Assembly (NCBI GenBank): GCA_012845835.1
Contig: JABAKD010000003.1
Location: 4,432,870 to 4,496,869 of the forward strand
Length of the DNA stretch: 64,000 nt
Reading direction: 5' to 3'
Source: Undaria pinnatifida
Lineage: Eukaryota; Sar; Phaeophyceae; Laminariales; Alariaceae
In this document: positions 33,371 to 44,215 of the stretch, in pieces
How the letters are laid out: each line of letters begins with the position of its first letter
Numbering within the stretch: the first letter of the stretch is position 1
Notes under the pieces: generated by a model
Databases searched by the model: none
Told to the model about the DNA's origin: nothing
Seen by the model: only the letters and a program-made list of their open reading frames with translations
Program-made: the position numbers and the translations under genes

Positions 33371-33660
33371 ACGAGTGGCACGATAGAGGTTTTTGATTTT
33401 TCTATGGCTTTTTTGTGAGCGGCGGGGCGGGGATTTTTAACTCCAGATGATGACATTTCCATTCTTGTTTTGCGATAGGATCATTACTCATACCCAGGCC
33501 ATGGGTTTGGTCATCACAACATAAAAACGAAAGGCATTTTCAGGTAAGTTACTCAAAATTGCAGGCTTTTTTTGGGCGAGTTGGCGTAGACTGGAGCCGC
33601 CCAAGTTTGAGGAGCACCAGGAGGGGGGGAAAGTCGTGCGCTTTTACCGTAGTAGTAGCT
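33371..33660 (+). mobile_element. Family A MITE-like element, diverged copy
   Basis: The left end ACGAGTGGCACGATAGAGGT and the right end CGCTTTTACCGTAGTAGTAG. The interior has CCCAGGCCATGGGTTTGGTC. Other landmarks are weak. Confidence 0.5.
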
Positions 33661-33827
33661 TTTTTTTGTGCCCATTGGCGTCGGAACACCGGTTTATATT
33701 TTTTACCTGTATTCATTTGTTGTACGCCGAGGCCATGAGAATGTTCGTCGGGTCAAACTTTGTTGTTTTTTTTTCGTGAAAGACAGATAGACCTCTTGAA
33801 GTGAGGAACTGACCCATCCCACGGCAA

Positions 33828-33876
33828 TGGTGCATCATCATCATCATGATCATCATCATGATCATCATCATCATGA
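33828..33876 (+). repeat. CATCAT microsatellite
   Basis: Imperfect CAT/GAT repeats. The minus strand translates as poly-Asp/His and is not a gene. Confidence 0.9.
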
Positions 33877-33884
33877 GATTCTAG

Positions 33885-34122
33885 CAAGTCCGTGAGCTCC
33901 TGACATGAGGAACTCAATATCTCACCCGGAAAATGACTTCGAAAGATATTTGTTCGCACAACCCGACCAAGCTTCTATGCCTTCAGTAGTCCTACAACAA
34001 CATCCAACAATAACTTAATAATGTGTACCCGTGAAATTGCTTCCCTCACCGGTAGTTCCTCACATGAGGAGCTCAATTGGCCAGGGTGACTTTTTGACGC
34101 AAGCATACAACTGCAACCCCTA
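33885..34122 (+). mobile_element. Family F repeat, copy 2
   Basis: It contains GTGAGCTCCTGACATGAGGA, ATGACTTCGAAAGATATTTG, TACCCGTGAAATTGC and CAACCCCTACCGTGCGC, in the same order as copies 1 and 3. The palindrome TCCTCACATGAGGA lies near 34061. Confidence 0.5.
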
Positions 34123-34424
34123 CCGTGCGCTGCCTCAGCCTTCAAAATAGGTTTTGGGCGATCCTACCGTCGTACTCTATATCTATGTCTCGTACAACGA
34201 CATACTTCGTATAGTGAGGAGCCACGTTTCCCTCGCCGTGACTCTCAAGACTCGCCGCCGTGGGCCTTTTCTGAAAAAAACAATCGAGGACGCCGTGTGT
34301 ATGCTACTGCCACGGTCGAGGAGCGCCAACTTTGTGCCCACGCTCCTCAATCGACGATCCCTATGCTTCTCCCACGCCCTATGCCCCTCCCACTGGTTAG
34401 GTGCGTCAATGTCGCTACCCGATC

Positions 34425-34570
34425 CAAAATCTCATGGCCTAGGTGTACAATGAAATATATTCCCGAAAAAGGACTGAAATTCCGAATCAAAATGGACTAA
34501 GGAGCCCCGTCATATTCCAAAAACAAAACAGTCTATATCGTGCTGCCTCTATGGTATCCCGCGCCGAACA
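34425..34570 (-). mobile_element. Family A right-half fragment
   Basis: TCATGGCCTAGGTGTACAAT, ACTAAGGAGCCCCGTCATAT and CTGCCTCTATGGTATCCCGC match the right half of family A. The left half is not recognisable. Confidence 0.55.
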
Positions 34571-34745
34571 ACCCATCGCGGGTTTCCCAAAGATGAGCAA
34601 GGCTATACGCTGTCGGGGTTTACCATCAGGTCAAGACTATAGGGCTAGCCTATTCGTTTACTTGCAACATTTATTGTGAACTTTCGTGCTTTTTGTTTTC
34701 AGGGTATGCACCGCCACCACGGGGTCCTAAACGAAAAAAAACACT

Positions 34746-35063
34746 CAGGCAGGGCTACGGTACCATAAGGGTCACTCAGGCCACTCAAGGCACCCGCGTG
34801 ATGGGGTCTTAGTCTTCGCAATATGGCTCGGTGTCACTCGCGCGAGTGACCCCCCTGTTCCGTCGCCTTTCGTGCCTCCGAAATTGGCGACATGAATCCG
34901 CAACGGAAATTGTAAGCTACGCTGCACCAAAGTGTAGCCAAATAACGCCCTCTTGTCCGAGAGGTACAGACTCACTCGTGCGAATGGCTCAAACCCGATA
35001 GCGAAAACATGACATAATGTACTTCGAAGTATATGGGTAACCCCCCTGCCGTAGCTTTCGTCC
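34746..35063 (+). mobile_element. Family C element
   Basis: The left end AGGCAGGGCTACGGTACCAT and the right end CTGCCGTAGCTTTCGTCC. GTCACTCGCGCGAGTGACC is intact near 34834 and the partner CACTCGTGCGAATGGC near 34972. The core GTAAGCTACGCTGCACCAAA is clear. Confidence 0.65.
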
Positions 35064-35134
35064 ACACCATACTAATATTCATCTTCATATTATACTTGGT
35101 ATAGTTTCATCTTCGACTCCGGTTTAGGATTTAG

Positions 35135-35399
35135 GACACGTCCTACGGTCAAGGTGGACCAACCGTTCATTGTTTTTTTCCGTGCAATTTTCCTTGGCTT
35201 GATGAGCTCTGCGCCTAGCCCTAGCCCGAACCGTTTTTTTAGAAAACCGAAAGAGCTATATACGCATCATGGCCTATGAAAAAAACAAGAAGACAAAACG
35301 CTAAAACCAAAAAGAAAGTCCCTCGATATTGATTGGACTACGATCCCCGAAATTCAAAAACTATTTTTTTATACAATACCTTTATCGAAGCAGGCGTCG
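35135..35399 (-). mobile_element. Family A MITE-like element, diverged copy
   Basis: The left end GACACGTCCTACGGTCAAGG and the right end AATACCTTTATCGAAGCAGG. The interior retains CATGGCCTATGAAAAA and ACGATCCCCGAAATTC in place of the usual CCTAGG and GAGCCCC landmarks. Confidence 0.5.
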
Positions 35400-35411
35400 A
35401 CATTCCGACGA

Positions 35412-35500
35412 GTTTGTGTAGAGGAGCCGCGTCATTCAGGAAACGTTTCTGCCAAAACGTGGTATACCGTACTGCCTCCAGATCGCAGCCCGCGCTTTTG
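35412..35500 (-). mobile_element. Family A right-end fragment
   Basis: AGAGGAGCCGCGTCATTCAG, AACGTTTCTGCCAAAACGTG and CTGCCTCCAGATCGCAGCCC are a second A right end directly after the preceding copy. Confidence 0.5.
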
Positions 35501-35631
35501 ACCGAGGGAAGACAACTATTATACGGTAACCTAGAGGTAGGTGCACTAATGGACTTGTTTCTGAGGCCTTCCACATACATGGTGAACCCTATTATTTTAT
35601 GAATCTATGAATCTACTGCTATGTAATAGGT

Positions 35632-35933
35632 GGCAAAGGCTACGGTAAAGAAGGCTGGCCGTTTTTGTGCTGATGTCTATTGATCACTTGAGCAGCTCTG
35701 TAATACCTCACCCAAGACCTGATTTTGACCAGACAGACAATTACTTGAAGATAGATGCAAACCGATGAAAAAACCCATCGCCCTCCGTTTACAAACAGAT
35801 TATATTTCGCAATAATTGCGAAAAAACTAGAACGACATTCTGGCGATGCTTATCCTAACAGGTTAAGGAGCCTCGTCATTTCCAAAGCATTTTCCCCCAA
35901 AAGTGGTACAGTACCTCTATCGTACCAGGCGTC
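35632..35933 (-). mobile_element. Family A MITE-like element
   Basis: The left end GGCAAAGGCTACGGTAAAGA and the right end CAGTACCTCTATCGTACCAG. GTTAAGGAGCCTCGTCATTT lies near 35870. The middle is diverged. Confidence 0.6.
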
Positions 35934-35950
35934 ATACTTCGAAGTATATC

Positions 35951-36235
35951 CAATATGTACGGTAGAAGAGGTGTACGAAGCAATTTTTCTGAGGCTCCTC
36001 ACGGTATTAATATGTATGCCCCCCACATACTCCGCGCAAGATCATAAGACAATGTTTCAGAGAAAAATGAAAGTGCCGCACGATGAAGAGTTTCACGGCC
36101 TAGGTATGTCAAACATTCACCTTGCACAACGAAAGGTAGAATACAATTACAGCGATGATATGGGTTTAAGGATCCTGAAATCCAGAAATTGATTTCACCA
36201 AAAAGCGCTACCTCTAAAATTGTAGCAGCAGGCGC
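35951..36235 (-). mobile_element. Family A MITE-like element
   Basis: The left end ATGTACGGTAGAAGAGGTGT and the right end GCTACCTCTAAAATTGTAGC. CACGGCCTAGGTATGTCAAA is intact near 36088. It stands only 18 bp from the previous A copy. Confidence 0.6.
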
Positions 36236-36419
36236 CGAATATCTGGCGGAACCTCGATACATTTCGGGTGATCCCAGTGTAAGAGCCCAGGATGCAGATT
36301 CACACAAAATGCATGGTAACACCAGTAAGAAGAGGCGGCAACTTTTTCGTGCGTTTGGGTTGTCGCCCTCTTCTTCATTGATTGATTGGTATTGATAGTG
36401 TAATAGCCTTCAGTTTATG

Positions 36420-36514
36420 TTGGCCGTGTTTCAGGATCAACACCCTTCTTACTGACGATAATTAGAGTTGGCCGTGTTTCAGGACCAACACCCTTCTTAC
36501 TGACGATAATTAGA
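36420..36514 (+). repeat. 48 bp tandem duplication
   Basis: Two units starting at 36420 and 36468, each with TTGGCCGTGTTTCAGGA and ACACCCTTCTTACTGACGAT, differing at one or two bases. Confidence 0.9.
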
Positions 36515-36584
36515 CTACTCGTATACAGCTGCTTGCTGCGCGCTGTCGGATGTGAAGCACACAAACTACAAGAACACCATTAAT

Positions 36585-36912
36585 GACGCATGATACTTCC
36601 TACTATTGACGTAAAACAGCACCTTGTTTTTCTGAGGTTTTTATTGACCACTTGAGGAGATGTCTAAAGAGTACCTTCTTACGTAAATAAAGTAACCTGA
36701 TGGACATGGTGAAGAAAATTGTGCTTTTGTGGCAAACAACCCCATAATAGATAGGCTATATATAGCCTAGGTGCACAATGAAACATATGAACATACACAA
36801 AAAACAAAGTAATGAAAAATTCAGACAGTTTTTTTGGGTCAAGGGTTGCCGTCATTATCATTCACAACAAAGTCTTTTGCTCAAAAATGCTTCTCCATCG
36901 CAGCACGCGTCT
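36585..36912 (-). mobile_element. Family A MITE-like element
   Basis: The left end GACGCATGATACTTCCTACT is weak. The right end TGCTTCTCCATCGCAGCACG is clear. AGCCTAGGTGCACAATGAAA near 36765 and GGGTTGCCGTCATTATC near 36842 are family landmarks. An ATAATAGTACTGCTATAG simple-repeat patch follows the right end. Confidence 0.55.
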
Positions 36913-37472
36913 GATAATAGTACTGCTATAGTTTATACGAAAAAAAAGTAATACTACTAGTTACATAGTAGAAGTAATAGTAATAACAATGAATGGGTAA
37001 TGAAAGGACAATAATGACCGTGACTAAAACACGAACACATCACTAGTCTACTGTATTAGCAATTAATTGTTAATAACAACAGCAATAATAAGTAGTAACT
37101 TAAACTACCCCATCTACCCAATACTACTGCTAGCTGCTGCTGTATGTATGTGGTAAAAATAATGAACGGGTCATAATTGTTGAGCACAGACACGCAACAA
37201 GCAGACGGCATCTTACCACTCGTAAGGTGGCGTACGTGCTGTTGTCCGTTACCACCAATTTGATCACAAACCAGGAAAGACCCGTAGACAAATATCCCCC
37301 GACGTTCGCGTCGGAGTCGATAGTCCCGAGTCACAATCGAGTCAGTATCGAGTCAGTGTCGTCACAGTGCACGACGACAGCAGGCGCAGCGCGATAGCAG
37401 ACGCGGAGGGACACCGAAAGAGTGGGTGAGCGTTAGCGGGGCCGACTAAATTGTTGTCGGTAAGTGTCTGAG

Positions 37473-37732
37473 TCGTTCTACGGTAGCTCCCCCAATCTTG
37501 CTTCTTTTTAACGTAATGGCCGGTTTTGAAACCAGTTCCCGGCCGTGTAGTATAATATCCTGAAATACGCTGCCCCTTCTTGCCACGTCGATGACATCAT
37601 TCGATAGTCCTTTGCAACCAAGGACATACATACATGAAGATGTTTCCTTCATGGCGTCATTCCTCGTGTCGAGCAGCCATGAAACGGTCGCTAAAGAAAA
37701 TCGCTGGTTTTCGGGGGGGCAATCGTAGAATC
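37473..37732 (-). mobile_element. Family D MITE-like element, second copy
   Basis: The ends are CGTTCTACGGTAGC and GCAATCGTAGAATC. Inside, AATGGCCGGTTTTGAAACCA, CATCATTCGATAGTCCTTTG and AAATCGCTGGTTTTC mirror the copy at 1599-1858. The two share length and end structure. Confidence 0.65.
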
Positions 37733-38084
37733 ACTTGTCAAGATGTTAGTATTACTATAGAATAAGATATTTAGCCGCGTGCTATGTACGGCAGTGTTCG
37801 CGGTCCACCTAATTCCTTCTGGGGAACGTAAGAGTTGAGGAGCTTCATTCTGCTGTTGTTGTTGTACCCCACTCAAATACCGACCATTAACACTTTTTGC
37901 ACGCTTGATTGACTCTATGAACTCGCTAATAATAATGTTAGATTGATTTAATTAATTTTTATTTGTTTTAATTTAAAGATGACATTATTGTACAATGTAT
38001 GGTGGTAGAATACCAATCAATGCTGCTTCTAGAAAAACTCGAATATAATTCCCATGACACAGCATGTTGCACAGTAGTACAACT

Positions 38085-38164
38085 ACATAACAGCTTGCAA
38101 GGACGAGTTTCGACAAAATGTTCGATCTCACAGCTGGAATGTATTTTAATTTTTATAATAATAA
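38085..38164 (+). mobile_element. Family B, short 3' copy
   Basis: ACAGCTTGCAAGGACGAGTT, TCGACAAAATGTTCGATCTC and AGCTGGAATGTATTTTAATT, then an AT tail. Truncated 5'. Confidence 0.65.
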
Positions 38165-38499
38165 CCAATTAATTACCTTTTTCCCTCTTTCCTTCGCTGC
38201 GGAGCCCCCGTCAACCGAAATTTCTTCGGTCAAAACCTGCTATTGGGAGCTCCGCACGGTATATATTTGTATATTATGTGTGCTTCTTTGACCGATGGCG
38301 AAGGGCTTCTATGCCAGACCATCCGTCGCTCCGCTGAATTCCTACTGCTGCTGGTGCATATGTACATAAATATGTTGTTTTTAACCCCCCCTTGGCGCAA
38401 GCAATGTCTGCTTGGTTGGTGTAAACCCGACATGCTCCGTCCCGGCATAGATAATAGGGATGCGAGGGGCTGTACCTTATTGTTATGGTTATATCACTG

Positions 38500-38870
38500 C
38501 GTCCATGCACAAACTGAGTACACCCCTCCCCCTCCCTTTCAACCCACCCCAACAACTCCGCCCTCCCCACGCCGGTCATACGACGGCAGGATATATATAA
38601 ATATTATATGTATATCAAACTGTTGCATTCCACAACCAACCGTCATACGGGTTTTATAGTTTCCGCGCACAGACTGACTAACATCCCCCTGTTGCCCCTG
38701 ATAGCTACACTGTAGTTGTAAGGGGAGTCGCCGACCTATATCCTTAATGAGGACACACAACTCGTAGTACGCGCGATCGGAGTATCACACACAGCTTGCA
38801 AAGATGAGTTTCGACGAAATCTTTAATCTCACAGCTAGCTGGAGCGTATTTTCATTTTGTACGAAGAATA
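38500..38870 (+). mobile_element. Family B, medium copy
   Basis: It begins with a C-rich module (38520-38570), then GGGTTTTATAGTTTCCGCGC, the TCCTTAATGAGGACACACAA block and the 3' end AAGATGAGTTTCGACGAAAT. The 3' end has a 4 bp duplication (CTAGCTAGC) before GGAGCGTATTTT. Confidence 0.65.
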
Positions 38871-38956
38871 GTATATTTAATATTAAATTACTGCCATTAA
38901 CAATGACGAATAATGACCAAACCTGCTACCTTAAAACGAGTGCCCGGTGTTTTTAC

Positions 38957-39030
38957 GCAGCTTGCAAAGATTAGTATCGACCCTAATTTGTGAAACTCAC
39001 AGTTGACGTTGTACGAATGATATTATATAG
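38957..39030 (+). mobile_element. Family B, diverged 3' fragment
   Basis: GCAGCTTGCAAAGATTAGTA, CTCACAGTTGACGTTGTACG and an AT-rich end are a decayed B 3' end. Confidence 0.4.
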
Positions 39031-39829
39031 TAAGTTTGAAAATATGAACTCAACGTGCCACCATCAAGGTGCCAAGATAATGATACAGTACATTATTAGT
39101 AGCGGCTCACCAGTGAACGAGCAGCAGCCAGTTCTTGAAGGTTTGACACCACCGCCAGAAGCGCCCAACCCTTGACAGACATAGTAGTAGGCGACATGGC
39201 GGTTGACCTTTCGTGCCCTTGATCAGCAGTATTGCACTGCCAGCGTTAGGCACTATTCCCTGCCAGGGTAACAAAGTTAGAAGTACAACGATGTTGGCAT
39301 ACAGTCAGTACAACACCAAAAAAGTGGAAGAACGTATTATTCGTAGTTAACAGCGAGGCAGCAAGTAAGTGTGTGGGCAGTGTGTGTTGAAGACTAACGT
39401 ACGGTATAAACACTGTGAGGGGCTAACGAGCTCCCCCCCCAATCACGCCATCTCCATTATTATTACCGCTTTCAAAAATTGAATTTCATTTTCGAGCAAG
39501 GTGCAGGGCCTCTCGCGCAACAAACAATAATAGTCAGGACCAAACACCCACGTTACGATAATAATAGAGGCCCACCACTTCTTTTCCCGGTGCTCCTCGT
39601 TGAGGGAGGTCAACAACACCTCTCCCCCCCAAAAACGGGGACCCTAAAAGCGCTACCCGATCGATGACCAATGCCATGGCCGACGAATGCTACTTCGATA
39701 TAGGTATGTATCAATTTTCCACTATTTTTTGTTTCCTGGGGATGACGAGGCCCATTTAGACCCAAATGGTTAGAATTAATGGCATTTGATCTGATTTGAT
39801 TCGATTTTATTTTATTTCATTTTATTATA

Positions 39830-40036
39830 AAAATTAAAATACACTCCAGCTTTGAGATCGAAGATTTCGTCGAAACTCATCTTCTTTGCAAGCTGCGTGC
39901 GATACTCCGATCGCGCGCATTACGAGTTGTGTGTCCTCATTAAGGATATAGGTCGGCGACTCCCCTTACAACTACAGTGTAGCTAGCAGGGTCAACAGGA
40001 TGATTTTAGTCAGTCTGTGCGCGGAAACTATAAATA
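39830..40036 (-). mobile_element. Family B, medium copy
   Basis: AAATACACTCCAGCTTTGAG, CATCTTCTTTGCAAGCTGCG (with a 3 bp insertion), TCCTCATTAAGGATATAGGT and GTGCGCGGAAACTATAAATA. The copy ends at the GATTT microsatellite. Confidence 0.65.
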
Positions 40037-40039
40037 AAT

Positions 40040-40190
40040 ATAATTTGATTTGATTTGATTTGATTTGATTTGATTTGATTTGATTTGATTTGATTCGATT
40101 CGATTTGATTCGATTTGATTCGATTTGATTCGATTTGATTTTATTTGGTTTGATGATACTTGATTTGATTTGATTTGAATTGATACTCAC
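40040..40190 (+). repeat. (TGATT)n microsatellite
   Basis: Runs of TTTGATTTGATT with TTCGATT variants. A shorter run of the same kind (39785-39830) lies on the other side of the B copy, so B may have landed in this repeat. Confidence 0.9.
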
Positions 40191-40199
40191 TTGTTTAGC

Positions 40200-40385
40200 G
40201 CAACTACTACTGTTGTGTGTACCCAGAGTGAGCACGGACGTGTCCCTTTTTTCATCGGACTGAACTCTCGGTTTGTTTGCCTCAAACCAGGGTCTTCGTG
40301 TGAGGCATTTGAAACAGAATCTTCTTGGGTGGGGAGGAGTATCATCAAAAAAAGCGTGCACCTCCACCGTACGTAGCATGTGCAG
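40200..40385 (-). mobile_element. Family A right-half fragment
   Basis: AAAGCGTGCACCTCCACCGT with CGTAGCATGTGC near 40350 is a family A terminus with a 4 bp CGTA duplication. The interior is diverged. Confidence 0.4.
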
Positions 40386-40866
40386 ACCAACAGCAACTAA
40401 CTATCTATAATACAACAAAAACTACTAATAGCAGAGTAGTGTAAAAAAATGAACGAAATTTCGCCGATTTTGGGTTCCGTGAGCCCCGCCATTCTGACAT
40501 CGTTCAACTCCGATTGAAAAGGGCTAGGAATTAGATGGTATATTTTTATTGTAAGCACGCACGTCCAAAGCTGGATTGCCAAACGGGGAAAATATGTCGG
40601 TTTTCGTGTATATTGCGGGATCTGACTTCTATTATATGTCGCGGTCCTCCAAAACAATGACAAGAGGAGTGCTCCCCCCTACACCGCAGTCTTGATCTGC
40701 TCCTCAGCACCTATTTTTTCTTGGACAGTGTGTTACCTTATTATATGTGTGCGATTGTAGCTTGTGGACACAACCGAGCGGAATGCCATACAGCAGGCAG
40801 CCCGAATTAAGAGACCCGGCGGCTCGGAAGAACGGTACGAGGTATATATTCTGAAGTATAAAGGCA

Positions 40867-41250
40867 GCACATATGCTACGATAGAGGTGCATCATTGCTT
40901 GACTGGGACGCATGTCACTTAGTAAGGAGTTCTCTACCTCGCGCCAGTTAAACACACGTAATGTATTTGCAGTAGCTTGAAGAAAGAAGAGCAAACCGAC
41001 AACCAAACCTATGGCCTAGGTATAGACTACAATTTAAAATTTTTAAAATTAGTAGTGACATTGGGGCGACACCCATCATTCATCATTCATCATTCATTCA
41101 GACATATTATAAAAAATGAAAATACACTCCAGCGGTGAGATCGAAGATTTCGTCGAAACTCATCTTTGCAAGCTGTGTGATACTCCGATCGCGCGTATTA
41201 CGAGTTGTGTATATTGCAGCGAAAAGTGCTACCTCTATCGTAGCACGCGT
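40867..41250 (-). mobile_element. Family A element interrupted by a family B copy
   Basis: The left end ACATATGCTACGATAGAGGT and the right end TACCTCTATCGTAGCACGCG match well. CCTATGGCCTAGGTATAGAC lies near 41007. The right part is displaced by a B copy, and the A sequence resumes at GCGAAAAGTGCTACC. Confidence 0.7.
41104..41213 (-). mobile_element. Family B, short copy nested in family A
   Basis: ATTATAAAAAATGAAAATAC, ACTCCAGCGGTGAGATCGAA and GATCGCGCGTATTACGAGTT. It is the usual 3' end with 5' truncation after about 105 bp. Its position inside A shows that B moved after this A copy was in place. Confidence 0.7.
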
Positions 41251-42049
41251 GAGGCACCTTAAATTCCTGCTCACCGTTTTGCTCCCAATTAATGGGACCA
41301 GGTCACTTGAAGGGAACACAACACTCTCCAAGGGGCCCCAGGTACTTTAAAACGGGCCGATCGATGGGACTGTTTCCCGCTTGCAAAACGCCCCGCACGC
41401 ATTGATTGCTGGATAACGAGCTATGTGGTCCCCAAAGGACCAGATACGCCGAATCTGGCAAGGAACGCCGGTTCATTTGGGACCTCTCCGCCCGGACGCA
41501 CGATGGTCCCTTAAACGGGGAGCCAGCTACTACTACTACTAAAATGTACTATGTGAAGCTCACACTCTGGGTTATAGGGTCAGAAACAAAACTTGTGTGT
41601 GTACCGAACGATACTTATATCTACTTCAGTTTGGAACATGCAGTACGGTGTAGCATGCTGCGGTAAGCTGAGCAACATGTAGTTACTTCGTTTTGGAGCA
41701 GGCAAGTAAATGACAAAACACACCTGCATACTGCATACATGGTACACTAAATGAAAGTCCATCCACGATAGACGCGTATAAATTTATTGTTTCCATGCAT
41801 ATTTCCGGGGAAATTCCCCCAGATTCTAACCAACTGGCTGCTCTGCACTATATTGTAGTTTGTCGATACGTAGTGCTCAGCGTGAAAAACGGGAACCAAA
41901 GCTTGAAGTGTGTCGGATATAACTTTACCGGAAGCCAGTCAGTTGCGGTACATTTGTATCTGGTACGTCGTACATATGTATGTGCGTATGTGCAATCATA
42001 TACCAAACCTTGTGGCGGGGATCTACCATCCATTGTTGTTGTTGTTGTT

Positions 42050-42115
42050 GTTGTTGGTTTCACACAAACTCGCATAATATCAAGTCCGTGGTCACAGGAC
42101 AGGTTCCAGTCTCTC
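42050..42115 (-). mobile_element. SINE-like 3' end with (CAA)n tail
   Basis: On the minus strand it reads CCTGTCCTGTGACCACGGAC, TTGATATTATGCGAGTTTGT and then CAA repeats. This is the same end as the element at 16540. The body upstream (42116-42165) is not resolved. Confidence 0.55.
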
Positions 42116-42177
42116 TGCAGTGGAAGGATATATAACCCCACAACAAACGAACAAAGCCAACTAAAAGTGGTACTACA

Positions 42178-42505
42178 CGTATATTATAAGAACGTAAATA
42201 CGCTCCATCACCAGCTGTGAGATCGAATGTTTTGTTGAAGCCCATCTTTCCAAGCCGCGTGCGTTACTCCGATCTCGTGTATTACCGGGTGTGCGTCCTT
42301 AGTAAGGGTATCTGCCGGCGACTCCCCTTAGAATCCGCTTGCACCAGGTTCAATAGGGTGATGTTAATCAATGTAAGCATGGAGATTTTTAAAACCCGCT
42401 TCTGAGGGGGGGAAAACCTGACGGGTGGCTGTGGAATGCATCAGTTTATCATGTATACCCTATAAAAAGGTAACTCGTATAACCGGTGGGGGGAGGGGTT
42501 ATATA
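42178..42505 (-). mobile_element. Family B, medium diverged copy
   Basis: AAATACGCTCCATCACCAGC, TTGTTGAAGCCCATCTTTCC, GTCCTTAGTAAGGGTATCTG and a CTGAGGGGGGGAAAACCTGA block. It is more diverged than most B copies and carries a small insertion in the first block. Confidence 0.55.
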
Positions 42506-42602
42506 AAAAAAAACACACCCCTGCTGGGAGATCGAAGATTTCGTCGAAAATCATCTTTGCAAGCTGTGTGTGACACACCGATCGCGCGTAGTACTGGCCG
42601 AC
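42506..42602 (-). mobile_element. Family B, short copy abutting another B
   Basis: AAACACACCCCTGCTGGGAG, TTTCGTCGAAAATCATCTTT and TGTGACACACCGATCGCGCG. It lies in the same orientation directly after the copy at 42178. Confidence 0.6.
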
Positions 42603-42603
42603 G

Positions 42604-43291
42604 ATGCATCGACGTGGAAAAATAAACGTCAACCCATGTTGGAAAATAAATGTGGACTACACGGGGGCGTATCCCCCCGAAGCTCGGGGAACCTCCTGCA
42701 GACTTGCAGTCGATTGTGGGGGAATCCACCCACGCGACGGCCAACGTGGTCTCCCTGCTATGTCATTCAGCACCGTTGACGTGGAAATGTATGGGCCCCG
42801 TGTGGTCGGGGCGGTCGGGCACTCGTTCACGGTGGCCAATCGTCTCGAAATTTTGCGATTCGCCGTTCGTTGTAGAGGTTTTATCGGTTGGGCTCTCGCC
42901 CGGGTTCGACGATGATCTCCCATGCCTGGCCCGGGTAACGGCCCTCGGCGAAGTATTCACGGAGGCTGTCACGAGCTTGCGTATCCGCACCTTCAGCCAC
43001 TATTGTCTGCCGTCGCAAGCCAGCGCGCAAGGTGTCTTGTGCAAGAAGTTCAATGATGACCTGGGATTGCGGGTGAGTGAGCTCATGCGCGCTTCGCAGC
43101 CCACGGCCTCTATTGTAACCCCAGTAAGGTTTTTGACCCTCACCCGCTGCCTACGTTCGATCGCATTACCGAATTTTGTCTTGGTGGGGGGAGGTGCTCA
43201 AGATCGCGCTCAACAGCATCGGTGGCGGCGGGGACAGGTCTTCCCAGCGGATGGCCACCGCTTCCCTAGCTGGATCGCCCGTACGCTATAG
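42604..43291 (+). pseudogene. Open coding-like block, possible retroelement remnant
   Basis: A frame of 213 codons (42650-43291) runs without a stop in a GC-rich stretch unlike the AT-richer surroundings. I recognise no domain in it. It lies 0.5 kb upstream of a reverse transcriptase signature in the same strand and GC-rich block, so it may belong to the same decayed element. An alternative is a chance frame in GC-rich DNA. Confidence 0.25.
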
Positions 43292-43639
43292 ATAGGGCAA
43301 ATCCAATGCGAGTCTCCTCCAGGTTCGCCGAAGGCTGGCGCGCACCACCAAATGCAATTGGTCGCCATGGAAATTCCTGCATGAGTCCCTCGCGGATTCG
43401 ACAGACTCGACATCTCTAGCGGCCCTCCGGAAACGGAGGCGACAGTAGCTCGGCGGCGGCGCCGAGCGGACAGTCACGGGCTTTGACAGTGCGCGCGGGC
43501 CTCACCATGGAGAGCAACGGAGGGCGGGAGGGGATGGCGGCGCTTGGTCCGGATGGAGACACGGGCTCTGCCGCGCGGTGGGGACAACCCTTGGCGGCGT
43601 AGCTACGACACGAGCCGTTGGGGAGGCGGCTGCGTCGGC

Positions 43640-44215
43640 GGTCGAGAGTGACGGAGCACCGGGAGCACCGGCAGCGCGCCGGGTGACGGGGGTTTTGCGA
43701 GGGCACACGTTGGAGACGCTGGTCGATTCGCTTCCGGTAGGGGCGGCTACGCCGTGAGTTAGGGTTTCGTGCGGTACTACGTAGACGATGGAATTCCAGA
43801 CGAGGTGCGGGCGATTTAAGCGGGATGTTCTGTCGCTGGCGTCGGACCACTTTCAAGTGTTGGGAGAACGTGGCGCGTCCGACCCTCGTCTTGTGTCCGC
43901 GAGAAAAATCATTACCTGGGACGCGCATCTTGAGGTGTCGGGCTGTACAATGAACGCAGAGGCGCTCACGGTGACCCTGTCGTCACATAAGCGCGTAAAG
44001 CTGCGATCGCTTGTCGCGGAGTGACCTCCGTCTCTCACACTTGCTCGAGAGAAGCAAGCTCGCGTTCTTCTTCATACATGTTTCGTTGACCGCTCGTTCC
44101 GGGTCTTCCTTCGTACATCGTGTGCTGGTCTCGGTTGGGATGCTTGCGTTAGGAGATAACCTAAGAAGGGCAGGGTTCGCTAGTACCAATATTGGTTTTC
44201 AAATTGACGTTTTGC
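43640..44215 (+). pseudogene. Reverse transcriptase remnant (DIRS-like or related)
   Basis: FVRYYVDDGIP is encoded at 43766-43798; YVDD at 43778-43789 is the catalytic motif of reverse transcriptases. The frame then shifts, and 43788-44024 encodes LVSARKIITWDAHLEVSG and LTVTLSSHKRVKLRSLVAE, like the region after the catalytic motif in DIRS-type polymerases, where a tryptophan-plus-proline motif usually follows. Here a TGA stop replaces it. After another shift, HVSLTARSGSSFVHRVL (about 44075-44130) recalls the next conserved block of such proteins. At least two frameshifts and a stop make it a pseudogene. The superfamily assignment is from memory of family style and is uncertain. Confidence 0.5.
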
